Assembly (NCBI RefSeq): GCF_012933505.1
Contig: NZ_JABBNB010000037.1
Coordinates: 1-64,000, forward strand
Source: Gordonia asplenii
Lineage (GTDB): Bacteria > Actinomycetota > Actinomycetes > Mycobacteriales > Mycobacteriaceae
Reading direction: 5' to 3'
DNA length: 64,000 bases
The position numbers and the translations under genes are program-made. Position 1 is the stretch's first letter; each line of letters begins with the position of its first letter. Under the pieces are notes generated by a model, which was not told the DNA's origin, made no database searches, and worked only from the letters and a program-made list of their open reading frames with translations. Positions 10,730 through 19,075 of this stretch are shown here, piece after piece.

Positions 10730-11092
10730 TTATTTTTGTTTCGGCTGATTGTTGTCGGGATTCTTCGCCTGCTGGATGGCCTCGGCGAGACGCTTGATGC
10801 GTTGCATCCTGCGGTCCCATGCGGCGCCGACCGCGTTGAGTTGGGTCACCGCCCGCGCCAGTTGCGCCTCGTCGACCCGATAGCGGACTTCCCGTCCGAC
10901 GCTGGTGGGATGCACTAAGCCGGCGCGGTCGAGTACGGCCAGATGTTTGGCGACGGCCTGGCGGGTCACCGGCAGTCGATCGGCCAGCACGGTGGCGGTG
11001 GCGACGCCGTCGACGAGCAAGAGGTCGATCATCTGCCGTCGCATCGGGTCGCCGACGGCCGACCACAGTCGATCGTCGACGTCGTCGTTCAT
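10730..11092 (-). CDS. ArsR family winged-helix repressor
   Basis: A 120-residue winged-helix regulator of the ArsR family with the typical start LWSAVGDPMRRQMIDLLL and recognition helix LPVTRQAVAKHLAVLDRAGLV. It has no cysteine metal-binding box, so it is probably not a metal sensor. Its ATG overlaps the stop of the upstream SRPBCC gene by 4 bp (ATGA), which implies translational coupling. Its likely operators are the two palindromes at 11606-11665 in front of the operon, giving autoregulation. Confidence 0.9.
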   Translation of the reverse strand: MNDDVDDRLWSAVGDPMRRQMIDLLLVDGVATATVLADRLPVTRQAVAKHLAVLDRAGLVHPTSVGREVRYRVDEAQLARAVTQLNAVGAAWDRRMQRIKRLAEAIQQAKNPDNNQPKQK

Positions 11093-11586
11093 CGCGGGGC
11101 CGTTCGCCGTGCGCCCACCTGCTCGGCGTAGGCGATCAGGACCGGCAGGTGCTGCCCCCATCCCTGCACGTGATCGTGGTAAATCTGCTCCAATACTGCT
11201 GCCTCCCAACCCTTTTCACGGAATCCAGTCTCCGTCATGGACACCCACGTGCCCGCGCCCCGCGGGGTCAGGGTGAAGGTGACCAACAGCGCCCGGCCGG
11301 CGAGTTCGGCGTCGTCGTCGGGATAGCACCAGTGGAACGAGAAGGTGGTAGGCGGGACGGCCTCGACGATCTGAAACGACTCGGCGTGAAAGTCGGGCCC
11401 GTCGGGTTCACCGAAGGAGATCACGCCCGACGCGCCCGGTTCATCGCCGTCGAGCGTCAATTCGTCCGACCACCACTGCGTGATGTGTTCGGGCTGACTG
11501 ACGACCTCGTAGACGATGTCGGGGGTGGCGTCGATGTACATCTCACGGGTGATGCTGCCCAGTTCTGGGTCATTGCCTTCGGTCAT
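11089..11586 (-). CDS. SRPBCC/AHSA1 family protein
   Basis: A 165-residue AHSA1-type START-fold protein and first gene of the SRPBCC-ArsR-SRPBCC operon. Signature parts are ITREMYIDATPDIVYEVVSQPEH near the N-terminus, HITQWWSDE in the first helical turn, and the closing helix LEQIYHDHVQGWGQHLPVL. Its ligand is unknown. It directly follows two copies of a GCAACC/GGTTGC palindrome, so it is the gene most directly controlled by the ArsR protein. Confidence 0.87.
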   Translation of the reverse strand: MTEGNDPELGSITREMYIDATPDIVYEVVSQPEHITQWWSDELTLDGDEPGASGVISFGEPDGPDFHAESFQIVEAVPPTTFSFHWCYPDDDAELAGRALLVTFTLTPRGAGTWVSMTETGFREKGWEAAVLEQIYHDHVQGWGQHLPVLIAYAEQVGARRTAPR

Positions 11587-11605
11587 CTGCGACTCCCATC
11601 AATAT

Positions 11606-11665
11606 GCAACCTTTGGTTGCTTATTACTGTACGACGACCGTTCGCCATAGGCAACCATTAGTTGC
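11606..11665. promoter_or_regulatory. Two ArsR-type operators
   Basis: Site 1 is the perfect palindrome GCAACCTTTGGTTGC at 11606-11620; site 2 is GCAACCATTAGTTGC at 11651-11665. The centres are 45 bp apart, about four helical turns. They lie 20-80 bp upstream of the SRPBCC-ArsR operon and also in front of the plus-strand gene that follows. Confidence 0.72.
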
Positions 11666-11679
11666 GTATTTCTGCGCTG

Positions 11680-12003
11680 GTGGCGATCGAGCAGCTGCCG
11701 GATCTGGCAAAATCGGTTGACGTGGCGGCATTCGACGACGACGAGCTCGAGCGGTACTACCGGCTCATGGAAGAACGCACCGCCGCGCGCGCCGCCGATT
11801 CGACTACGCGGCGGCTGCACCGTCGAATCGCCGACGAACTCGTCGGATGCCCGACCCCGTCGAAGACCGCGTTCACCAGTCGAGCCGACGCCGCTGCCGC
11901 GATCACCTCGATGTCAGTGGGTACCTGGCGGACCGTGTCGCTGCGTACCTACCGGTGCCAGTGCGGCTCATGGCACCTGACGAGCAGCACCCGCGACGAC
12001 TGA
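11680..12003 (+). CDS. Hypothetical protein with C-terminal CxC motif
   Basis: An approximately 107-residue protein of unknown function. It has a charged helical N-terminal part (DDDELERYYRLMEERTAARA) and a C-terminal RTYRCQCGSWHLTS, a pattern seen in small zinc-ribbon-like proteins. No family is recognised with certainty. The start is unclear: a TTG at 11662 falls inside the ArsR operator and is less likely than the GTG at 11680 or the GTG at 11722. It is divergent from the SRPBCC operon and may share its promoter region. Confidence 0.55.
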   Translation: MAIEQLPDLAKSVDVAAFDDDELERYYRLMEERTAARAADSTTRRLHRRIADELVGCPTPSKTAFTSRADAAAAITSMSVGTWRTVSLRTYRCQCGSWHLTSSTRDD

Positions 12004-12130
12004 ACGAGCGGCGAAAGCCCTCCCCGCTTGATCCATCGATCGACGCACGTGTGAAACTCAACACGCCGGGTTGCGGTTCCACGTACCCGAAATGTCCGCT
12101 TCCGTGCAGTAAACAAGGAGAAGACAAGCG

Positions 12131-13774
12131 ATGATTCAATCGACGATGCAGCATGGCGAGCTGTCGATCGCCCGACTGGTCGAATACAGTCGGCGAGTAT
12201 TTCCCGAAGCCAAGATCCGCACCTGGACGGGCACCGAGCTGCGCGACATCTCGTTCGCCGAGGTCGGCGACAAGGCTGCTCAGCTGGCCAATGCGCTTGC
12301 GAAACTCGGTGTGCAGCGCGGAGATCGCGTCGCCACGTTCATGTGGAACAACAATGAGCATCAGGTCGCCTATGCCGCCGTCCCGGCGATGGGCGCCGTA
12401 CTGCACACACTGAATCTGCGGTTGTCGCCCGAGCAGGCCGTCTTCATCATCAAGCACGCCGAGGACCGCGTGATCCTCGTCGACGCGTCGATCGCACCGA
12501 TGCTCTCGCAGTATGTCGCCGCGACTCCCAACGTCGAGCATGTCATCGTCGTCAACGGCCCGGCGTCGGCGTTCACCGCGCCCGACGGTGTCACGGTGCA
12601 CCAGTTCGACGAACTGATCGCCGACGAGCCCACCGCCTACGCGTGGCCGCAGGTCGACGAGAACGATGCCGCGGTCATGTGTTACACCTCGGGCACCACC
12701 GGCGACCCCAAGGGCGTCGTCTACTCCCATCGCAGCATCTGGCTGCACTCGATGCAGGTGTGCCTGCCGTCGGGGATGGCGCTGTCGAACGCCGACTCGG
12801 TCCTGGCGATCGTGCCGATGTTCCACGTGATGTCGTGGGGCCTGCCGTTCGCCGCGATGATGTCGGGCATCACGCTGATCATGCCGGACCGCTTCTTGCA
12901 ACCGGAGCCGCTGCTGGCGATCATGGCAGCCGGCCAGCCGACCTTCGCGGCCGCTGTCCCGACCATTTGGCAGGGCGTCGCCGCGCAGCTCGACGCTGTG
13001 CCGCAAGACATTTCACATCTGCGCGAGGTGGTCGTGGGTGGCGCCGCAGTGCCGCCGTCGATGATCCGCAAGTTCGACGGCTACGGCGTCCCGATCGTGC
13101 ACGCGTGGGGCATGACCGAGACCTCGCCGCTCGGCTCGGTCGCGCGGCCGCCGTTCGGCGTCGACGACCTGGACGACGAGTTCGCCTACCGCGTCACGCA
13201 GGGACGCTTCCCGGCGTCGGTGGAGGCTCGCCTCATCGCCGACGACGGTTCCGAGCAGCCATGGGACGGCGAAGCGGTCGGCGAGTTGGAGGTCCGCGGA
13301 CCGTGGATCACCGGCGCGTACTACTCCCCCGACGGCCCGGTCTCCGACCCCGCCAAGTTCCACGACGGGTGGCTGCGCACCGGCGACGTCGCGTCGATCA
13401 GCGCCGACGGATTCATGACGATCGTCGACCGCACCAAGGACCTCATCAAGACCGGCGGCGAGTGGATCTCCTCGGTCGAACTGGAGAACACCGTGATGAG
13501 CAACCCCACCATCGCCGAGGCGGCCGTCGTCGCGGTCCCGGATGAGAAGTGGGATGAGCGGCCGTTCGTCCTGGCCGTCGTCAAGGACGCCGCCGACGCC
13601 GACATCGCCAAGCAGCGCGAATTCCTCGGCGGCGTGGTGCCACGTTGGCAGATCCCGGAGCGCTGGGCGTTCGTCGCCGAGGTTCCCAAGACCTCGGTCG
13701 GCAAATTCGACAAGAAGGTGATCCGGGCGCGCTACGCCGACGGCGACTACGACGTCGTGGAGTCCCGCGACTGA
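12131..13774 (+). CDS. Fatty acid-CoA ligase (FadD-type acyl-CoA synthetase)
   Basis: A 547-residue adenylate-forming enzyme that would activate a medium- or long-chain fatty acid to its CoA ester with ATP. Motifs in order are the P-loop YTSGTTGDPKGV (about residues 182-193), the acyl-adenylate motif GWGMTETSPLG region (AWGMTETSPLGS, about 324-335), GWLRTGDV (about 415-422) and the C-terminal PKTSVGKFDKK with the catalytic Lys. The start ATG follows AAGGAGAAGACAAGCG. It is monocistronic and ended by the hairpin at 13790. The fatty-acid chain length cannot be predicted. Confidence 0.92.
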   Translation: MIQSTMQHGELSIARLVEYSRRVFPEAKIRTWTGTELRDISFAEVGDKAAQLANALAKLGVQRGDRVATFMWNNNEHQVAYAAVPAMGAVLHTLNLRLSPEQAVFIIKHAEDRVILVDASIAPMLSQYVAATPNVEHVIVVNGPASAFTAPDGVTVHQFDELIADEPTAYAWPQVDENDAAVMCYTSGTTGDPKGVVYSHRSIWLHSMQVCLPSGMALSNADSVLAIVPMFHVMSWGLPFAAMMSGITLIMPDRFLQPEPLLAIMAAGQPTFAAAVPTIWQGVAAQLDAVPQDISHLREVVVGGAAVPPSMIRKFDGYGVPIVHAWGMTETSPLGSVARPPFGVDDLDDEFAYRVTQGRFPASVEARLIADDGSEQPWDGEAVGELEVRGPWITGAYYSPDGPVSDPAKFHDGWLRTGDVASISADGFMTIVDRTKDLIKTGGEWISSVELENTVMSNPTIAEAAVVAVPDEKWDERPFVLAVVKDAADADIAKQREFLGGVVPRWQIPERWAFVAEVPKTSVGKFDKKVIRARYADGDYDVVESRD

Positions 13775-13789
13775 GATCAGTCGGTCGAA

Positions 13790-13822
13790 CGATGCCTCGG
13801 GCCGCGCCAGCCCGAGGCATCG
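13790..13822 (+). terminator. Hairpin terminator after fadD
   Basis: A perfect 13-bp G/C-rich stem CGATGCCTCGGGC/GCCCGAGGCATCG with a 7-nt loop, 16 bp after the stop. There is no T-run. Confidence 0.75.
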
Positions 13823-13975
13823 GCGTCGGTGGCACCGGCAAACCGGTGCCCCTCAGCCGGGCAGATGCTCCCCCCGCGTTTGCTCCGCTCAGGGGCCCGG
13901 TTTCGCGCTATCCGCGGTCATAACGGATGCGTGGCGGATAGGCGGATCAGATCTGACAGCGTTAGGGTCTCCAGC

Positions 13976-14332
13976 ATGGAGCGGATCGGACAGCGCAAGC
14001 GGAACCTGCCCGCGCCGCCGCACGCGGTATCCGACGATCTCGTGAATCCGCACCGCAGTGCCGTACGACCGTGGCTGATCCTGCTCGACGATGAGATGGA
14101 ACCCGAGGTACTCGACTCGCGTGCGCCTGACCGCGTCGCCTGGTCGTCGTTGTGGAAGCGCCGGCCCGATGCCCGGATCCATTTCGAGCTCGCGGATGCG
14201 GATGGGGGAACCGATCTCATGTGGACGCTAGACGTCGACGGCGAACTACCGGACGCGAGCCTCACCGGGCATCTGCGTAAGAGGATGAACGTGCTGATCA
14301 ACGCAAATCTGCGGTTCACCTACGGAGCGTGA
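13976..14332 (+). CDS. Hypothetical protein
   Basis: A 118-residue cytosolic protein with no recognised domain. It starts MERIGQRKRNLPAPPHAV and reads as a short alpha/beta fold with a C-terminal helix LRKRMNVLINANLRFTYGA, reminiscent of START-like polyketide-cyclase proteins, but this is a weak impression. The ATG at 13976 is chosen because good coding bias starts there; the open frame upstream has poor bias. It is isolated. Confidence 0.62.
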   Translation: MERIGQRKRNLPAPPHAVSDDLVNPHRSAVRPWLILLDDEMEPEVLDSRAPDRVAWSSLWKRRPDARIHFELADADGGTDLMWTLDVDGELPDASLTGHLRKRMNVLINANLRFTYGA

Positions 14333-14499
14333 TTTCCCACCGTTCGACGGGTCCAGACACGAGACGGACTATCGGTTCACCGCTTCTCCGATAACCCGAC
14401 AGTCGCGCCGCCCCCCGTGGGTTGGTCGAGCGGCCCGATCACCACATCAGCACCCTCAACGGCCCAGCCCACCGCGTCGGCATCAGAACGCCCGCGCGG

Positions 14500-14709
14500 C
14501 TAGCAGGTGCCGCCGCTATCGGCTCCGCCACCGCTGCCGCTGTCCCCGCAGCCACCGCTGGAGTCACCACCCCAGCTTCCGGCGTCCCAACCCCCGAAAT
14601 CCCAGCCTCCGTCCGACGAACCGCTCGAGCCGTGACCGCCATGCCCGGAACCCGTGAGTACACACAACGCGACGACAACCACTGCAACCACCACTATCAA
14701 GAACCACAT
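14500..14709 (-). CDS. Small Gly/Ser-rich membrane-anchored protein
   Basis: A 69-residue protein with one hydrophobic helix at the very N-terminus (MWFLIVVVAVVVVALCVL) followed by a low-complexity Gly/Ser/Asp/Trp tail with several Cys. It would be anchored in the membrane with the tail outside or a secreted lipoprotein-like peptide, but no lipobox is evident. The ATG at 14709 or the GTG at 14712 are both possible. No known function; small proteins of this kind occur widely in Gram-positive genomes. Confidence 0.55.
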   Translation of the reverse strand: MWFLIVVVAVVVVALCVLTGSGHGGHGSSGSSDGGWDFGGWDAGSWGGDSSGGCGDSGSGGGADSGGTC

Positions 14710-14815
14710 CACAATCACCGCCTTCGATTCGACGGAGGTTCGCTCGGACCGGCGACCTTTCGTCGGAGCAGCGTAACCCGGGCGATGACCCGACGACCCG
14801 TGTGATCGTCGAGAA

Positions 14816-15889
14816 TCATCGTTGCGCCACAACGGGTTCCTCGGCGAGGAGCTCCCGCACGCGCGGCATCACACGGGTGCCGTAGAGTTCGATGCTCTTC
14901 ATCAGCTGCGAATGCGGCATCGGGCCGCTGGCGTACTTGAAATCGAAGCGGTCCAGGCCGAGCGTGCGCACGGTGTTCGCGATCTTGCGCGCAACCGTCT
15001 CCGGCGAACCCACGTACTGCGACCCCTGCGCCACCTCGGACAGGAACTGCGATTTGTGCATGGGCGGCCAGCCGCGTTCGGCTCCGATGCGGTCATGCAT
15101 CAACTTGGCGTGCGGCCACGCCTGTTCGATGGCGAGCTCATCGGTCTCGGCGATATGCCCGGGCGAGTGAGCGCCCAGCGGCATCGGGCCGGTCAGCCCG
15201 ACGTCGGGTCCGAGCTGCTCCTGCGCGCGCTTGTACAGGTCGACGTACGGTACGAATCGCGCCGGGTCGCCGCCGATGATCGCGAGCATCATCGGGATGT
15301 TGTAGCGAACAGATCGCACGACCGATTCCGGTGATCCGCCGACGCCGATCCACGCGGTGAGCCGCCCGGAGTCGGTCTTCGGATAGACCTCCTTGTTCGC
15401 CAGCGGCGAGCGGTGCCGGCCCGACCAGGTCACCGGCCCCTCTTTGCGCAGCTCCGCGAACAGATCGAGCTTCTCCTCGAACAGCATCTCGTAGTCGTCG
15501 AGGTCGAATCCGAACAGCGGGAACGACTCGGTGAACGAACCGCGGCCGAGGATCACCTCGGCCCGGCCCGACGACGCGGCGTCGAGCGTGGCGAATCGTT
15601 CGTAGACGCGCACCGCGTCGTCGGAGCTGAGGACGGTGACCGCGGTGCCGAGCCGAATGCGTTCGGTCTGGCCGGCGATCGCCGCCAGCACGACGTCGGG
15701 TGCGCTGATGGAGAAGTCGTCGCGATGGTGTTCGCCGACGCCGAAGAAGTCGACGCCCACGTCGTCGGCGAGCACCGCCTCGTCGATCACATCGCGGATG
15801 ACCTGCGGATAACTGGTGCGTTCGCCGTTGTCGTCGACGGTGACATCGCCGAAGGTGTCGAGTCCGAGCTCGACCGTGGTGCTCGTCAT
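14816..15889 (-). CDS. LLM class flavin-dependent oxidoreductase
   Basis: A 357-residue luciferase-like monooxygenase (TIM barrel) that would use FMNH2 or F420. It begins VELGLDTFGDVTVD and has FFGVGEHHRDDFSISAPDVVLAAIAGQTERIRLGTAVTVLSS, the canonical N-terminal barrel strands of the subgroup with alkanal-monooxygenase-like members. RAEVILGRGSFTESFPLFG follows near residue 115. The C-terminus carries the QYVGSPETVARKI motif. Substrate and electron donor are unknown. It is monocistronic. Confidence 0.9.
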   Translation of the reverse strand: MTSTTVELGLDTFGDVTVDDNGERTSYPQVIRDVIDEAVLADDVGVDFFGVGEHHRDDFSISAPDVVLAAIAGQTERIRLGTAVTVLSSDDAVRVYERFATLDAASSGRAEVILGRGSFTESFPLFGFDLDDYEMLFEEKLDLFAELRKEGPVTWSGRHRSPLANKEVYPKTDSGRLTAWIGVGGSPESVVRSVRYNIPMMLAIIGGDPARFVPYVDLYKRAQEQLGPDVGLTGPMPLGAHSPGHIAETDELAIEQAWPHAKLMHDRIGAERGWPPMHKSQFLSEVAQGSQYVGSPETVARKIANTVRTLGLDRFDFKYASGPMPHSQLMKSIELYGTRVMPRVRELLAEEPVVAQR

Positions 15890-16033
15890 TGCTGTCCCCT
15901 CTCTGGGATTCTCACCCGGCTCAACATAAACGGACCGCGGTCCTATTCCTGCCGGATCCGACGCCGATGGGTACTTCTCCCCGGGTACTTCTGCCCATCG
16001 CGCGAACGGCGGACTGCTCTTACGGTCGACAGC

Positions 16034-16396
16034 ATGACTACACGCTCTCGTCTTGCCGCAGGCGCCGCGGTCGTCGCAGCCGCGGCAGCGACCACATTGC
16101 TCGCCGCACCCGCGTCGGCCGCACCCGCCGCCTACTGCGCGGCCGGAAGCAGCCAGGTGCACTCGGTATCCACCGCGACTGCGGTCGTGCGGATCTGCCA
16201 ATTCCCGTCCGGCGCGTTCCAATACCGCGGCACCCTGCGCGAGACCGGTCACACGGGTGTGTTTGCGGCCTCCTATGAGCGAGTCCGCGGCTACTACGTC
16301 GCCCGAAATCGCGGGTACTACTACCTGGTGTGGCGTAATGCCGTCGAAGTACGCGACCCCGGCTACAACTTCGTGTCCTATGAGAGCGCACAGTGA
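16034..16396 (+). CDS. Secreted hypothetical protein
   Basis: A 120-residue exported protein. The N-terminus is a clear Sec signal peptide (basic MTTRSR, an Ala-rich hydrophobic core, and cleavage after APASAAPA near residue 32). The mature part of about 90 residues has two Cys, probably a disulfide, and many Tyr (RGYYVARNRGYYYLVWRNAVEVRDPGYNF). This pattern is seen in small secreted actinobacterial proteins of unknown role. No close family is recognised. Confidence 0.75.
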   Translation: MTTRSRLAAGAAVVAAAAATTLLAAPASAAPAAYCAAGSSQVHSVSTATAVVRICQFPSGAFQYRGTLRETGHTGVFAASYERVRGYYVARNRGYYYLVWRNAVEVRDPGYNFVSYESAQ

Positions 16397-16423
16397 GCGC
16401 CGCCGACCGCAGGCGGCGTTACG

Positions 16424-17122
16424 TCACGTGCGCGCACCACGCGAGTGCTCGATCAGCAGCGTCGCAACAGCGAGCGTCCGATCCCGCACGGTACACACGC
16501 GGGTCCCTGGCTTACGTCCGGCACGGATCTCGCTGACGTCGAAGCCGTTGTCGCGCAACGCTTGCGCGCTCAGCTCGAGGTCTTCGGTGCGCCAGGCGAT
16601 ACCCCAGAACGAAATCTTTTCCGGCACATCGGATTTCGCGACGACCTCGATGATCAGCTCGCCGTCCCGGAAGAACAGCTGGGTGACGGCGGCAGCCTGC
16701 TCGGGGTCGGTGACTCCCGGAATCGATTGCGCCAGACGGAAGTCCATTCCCAGCGTCGCGCCGAACAATGCGACGGCGTGGTCGCGATCGGCAGCGAAGA
16801 ACACCAGGTGATCGACTGCGACGATGCCCGCATCGCCGCCCGCACTGCCTGGCGCCACGCTCGACGATGTGATTCCGACGGGAAGGTCGCGGGCTCGCAG
16901 ACCGTCCGGTATGGCGTCGAGCTCCAGGCCCCGGCGCGTCAGCAGTCGCGTGGTCGACGCCGCGTCGTCGACGCCGACGAGGACCAGATTCTGCGGCGCC
17001 GCGGTTACGCGCAGCCGTGCATTCGGCAGTGACCACGTCCCATCGACGCTGGGGCCCAAGAGTTTTCGGTAGGCATCGAGCACGTCGTCGCCACCGGTGA
17101 GTACCACGTCGGCCAGTCCCAT
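16424..17122 (-). CDS. VOC family protein
   Basis: A 232-residue protein with two vicinal-oxygen-chelate modules: a shorter N-terminal one (about 1-90) and a second starting IVAVDHLVFFAADRDHAVALFGATLGMDFRL (about 100-130). A Glu in LIIEVVAKSD near residue 163 sits where the metal ligand is expected. This matches glyoxalase-like dioxygenase or isomerase folds with no fixed reaction. The ATG at 17122 matches the start of the first module. It is divergent from the AraC-type regulator, about 100 bp apart. Confidence 0.83.
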   Translation of the reverse strand: MGLADVVLTGGDDVLDAYRKLLGPSVDGTWSLPNARLRVTAAPQNLVLVGVDDAASTTRLLTRRGLELDAIPDGLRARDLPVGITSSSVAPGSAGGDAGIVAVDHLVFFAADRDHAVALFGATLGMDFRLAQSIPGVTDPEQAAAVTQLFFRDGELIIEVVAKSDVPEKISFWGIAWRTEDLELSAQALRDNGFDVSEIRAGRKPGTRVCTVRDRTLAVATLLIEHSRGART

Positions 17123-17225
17123 GCGACCACTGTATCGACCGGGGATCGTCGTCGAATCGATGCGTCGCCACATTGAGCAAGAACGGTCAAGCGCCGTCGG
17201 GCGACGGCGGCCGATACTTGCTTAC

Positions 17226-18176
17226 ATGGCCGATGACACGCACGATCCCGATCCGTGGCGGCGCCTGCTCGACGCCGTGCTCGACGCCGACAACCGATCC
17301 CTGACCGCGATGGCCGGCGACGCCCACACCTCGGAGTTCCATTTCACCCGGCAGGTGCGGGCACGCTCGGGTGAGTCTCCGGTCGCGTTGCGGCGCAGGG
17401 TGACACTCGAACGCGCGGCGTGGCTGTTGCAGCGCGGGACGTCGGTGACCGACTGCGCGTTCGATTCCGGGTACGAGTCGGTCGAGGGCTTCTCGCGGGC
17501 ATTCGCCCGAGCGTTCGGACACCCGCCGACCGCGATGCCGCCGGCTGCCGAACGTGGCCATTGGCTGCCCGCGCCGAACGGCCTGCACTTTCACTCCCCC
17601 ACCGTCCTGTACGTCGATTCGGGCGCGGCGTCGGAGCATTCCGCCGGTGATGTCCTCGCCCTGTTGGTCCGCCACGACCTCGACGACACCACGCAATTGC
17701 TGAGCGTCTGCACGGCACTCGCCGACGACGACTACCGCCGCGTGCGCCTGGCCGGACATCGGGTGCTCGAGTGGCACGGTCTGGAGGAATCGATCGCCGC
17801 GGTCCTCACCCGACTGGTTCGTGCGAAGCTCCCCTGGCTCGCCACCGTCGAAGGCGCCGCCGCGCCGAACGTCGACGGCCCCGATGACGTGGCGTCGCTG
17901 CGCACCGATCACGAGAACATCGCCCCACGCTGGCTCGCGATGATCCGCGACGTCGAGCGGCGCGACGCATGGGCCGACATGATCATCGACGCCCTGTGCG
18001 AACCGCCGGAGTCGTTTCTGATGTCGCAGATCGTCGCACACGAAATCACCTTCGCCGCACATCGCCGACAGCTGCTGCGCTGGATGCTCGCCGACGCCGG
18101 CGTCGAATTAAGTTCTCCGGCAACCGATCCCGACCCCATCATGTGGCATCGCCGCACCTGGCACGCCGACACCTGA
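17226..18176 (+). CDS. AraC-type HTH protein with C-terminal DinB-like domain
   Basis: A 316-residue fusion. Residues about 10-105 form two AraC helix-turn-helix units (LERAAWLLQRGTSVTDCAFDSGYESVEGFSRAFARAFGHPPTA). The C-terminal part (about 150-310) looks like a four-helix DinB-type domain with metal-ligand-like His residues in VLEWHGL and AAHRRQLLRW. In such proteins the DinB part may sense or bind a small thiol or electrophile. The gene lies 16 bp before a DHFR-like reductase and is probably co-transcribed with it. Confidence 0.83.
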   Translation: MADDTHDPDPWRRLLDAVLDADNRSLTAMAGDAHTSEFHFTRQVRARSGESPVALRRRVTLERAAWLLQRGTSVTDCAFDSGYESVEGFSRAFARAFGHPPTAMPPAAERGHWLPAPNGLHFHSPTVLYVDSGAASEHSAGDVLALLVRHDLDDTTQLLSVCTALADDDYRRVRLAGHRVLEWHGLEESIAAVLTRLVRAKLPWLATVEGAAAPNVDGPDDVASLRTDHENIAPRWLAMIRDVERRDAWADMIIDALCEPPESFLMSQIVAHEITFAAHRRQLLRWMLADAGVELSSPATDPDPIMWHRRTWHADT

Positions 18177-18192
18177 CCCGAAAGGCAGACCC

Positions 18193-18735
18193 GTGACACG
18201 TTTCCGCTTCTACACCGCATCGAGCATCGACGGCTTTCTCGCCGACGCCGCCGACAATCTCGACTGGCTCTTCACCCAACCCATTGACGAGAACGGGCCG
18301 CTCAACTACAAGGAGTTCATCGCCGACGTCGGGGTGGTGGTGATGGGTGCGACGACCTACGAGTGGATCCTCGCGCGCAATGCGCGGACCGGCGAGGCCT
18401 GGCAGTACACCCAACCCACCTGGATCTTCACGCACCGGCAACTGCGTCCGATCGCCGAGAACGTGCACATCGTCGCGGGCGAACCGACTGACTTCCGGCA
18501 GACACTGATCGACGCCGCCGGCGACAAGGACGTCTGGATCGTCGGCGGCGGTGATCTCGCGACTCAGTTCGCCGACGCGGGACTGCTCGACGACCTGGTG
18601 ATCTGCTACGCGCCGGTGACGCTCGGCGCCGGCCGACCGCTGTTCACCAAACCCTACGACCTCGAGTTGCGCGAACTCGACCGGAACAAGGCGTTCATCA
18701 TGGCCCGCTACGACGTCGTCGGGGCGCGGCAGTAG
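18193..18735 (+). CDS. Dihydrofolate reductase family protein (RibD C-terminal type)
   Basis: A 180-residue NADPH-dependent reductase fold related to the RibD C-terminal domain. Visible are FRFYTASSIDGFLAD at the N-terminus, VVMGATTYEWI near residue 52, and VWIVGGGDLATQFADAGLLDDLVI near 116, the family signature. The GTG start is 16 bp after the AraC-DinB stop, preceded by GAAAGG. Its substrate is unknown; fusion of regulator and reductase in one operon suggests an antibiotic- or stress-type response. Confidence 0.88.
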   Translation: MTRFRFYTASSIDGFLADAADNLDWLFTQPIDENGPLNYKEFIADVGVVVMGATTYEWILARNARTGEAWQYTQPTWIFTHRQLRPIAENVHIVAGEPTDFRQTLIDAAGDKDVWIVGGGDLATQFADAGLLDDLVICYAPVTLGAGRPLFTKPYDLELRELDRNKAFIMARYDVVGARQ

Positions 18736-18738
18736 CGT

Positions 18739-18870
18739 CCCGCTGGTTGAGCCGGGCCGGGGCGCTAGCGCAGGCGCGAGTCGAAACCACGGTGCCACAC
18801 CAGCTTTCGCGGATCGGGGCGGTCGTTGTTGCGTGGTTTCGACTCGGCTGCGCCTCGCTCAACCAGCAGG
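18739..18870. repeat. CTGGTTGAG elements, inverted pair
   Basis: An element in forward sense (CGCTGGTTGAGCCGGGCCGG ... GAGTCGAAACCACGG, about 18742-18793) is followed by one in reverse (GGTTTCGACTCGGCTGCGCC TCGCTCAACCAGC, about 18836-18867). The same ends are seen in the other intergenic clusters. Confidence 0.75.
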
Positions 18871-18906
18871 AGGGGGCTTGGGTTCTTCGTCTCACCGGCC
18901 CCTCGT

Positions 18907-19066
18907 TACACCGAAGCTCGTTCCTCGCTTCGGCACTCGGGGAGCGGGGTGGTCGCCTCGCCGACATGACTCGCGGAGCGACGATGTACACCGAAGCTCG
19001 CTTCGGCACTCGGGGAGCGGGTGGTCGCCTCGCCGACATGACTCGCGGAGCGGGGTGGTCGCCTCG
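18907..19066. repeat. Two-and-a-bit tandem copies of a 66-74 bp unit
   Basis: The unit begins TACACCGAAGCTCG and runs through CGGCACTCGGGGAGCGG, GGTGGTCGCCTCGCCGACAT and GACTCGCGGAGCG. Copy 1 is 18907-18980, copy 2 is 18987-19052, and a short third piece (GGTGGTCGCCTCG) is at 19054-19066. It abuts the 3' end of the thioesterase gene. Confidence 0.75.
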
Positions 19067-19075
19067 GCCGGACGC

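Noticed and set aside
14439-14805. Overlapping open frames on both strands around 14.4-14.8 kb
   Set aside because: The plus-strand frame is Ala/Thr-rich and without start context, whereas the minus strand gives a signal-anchor plus Gly/Ser-rich peptide; only the latter is kept.
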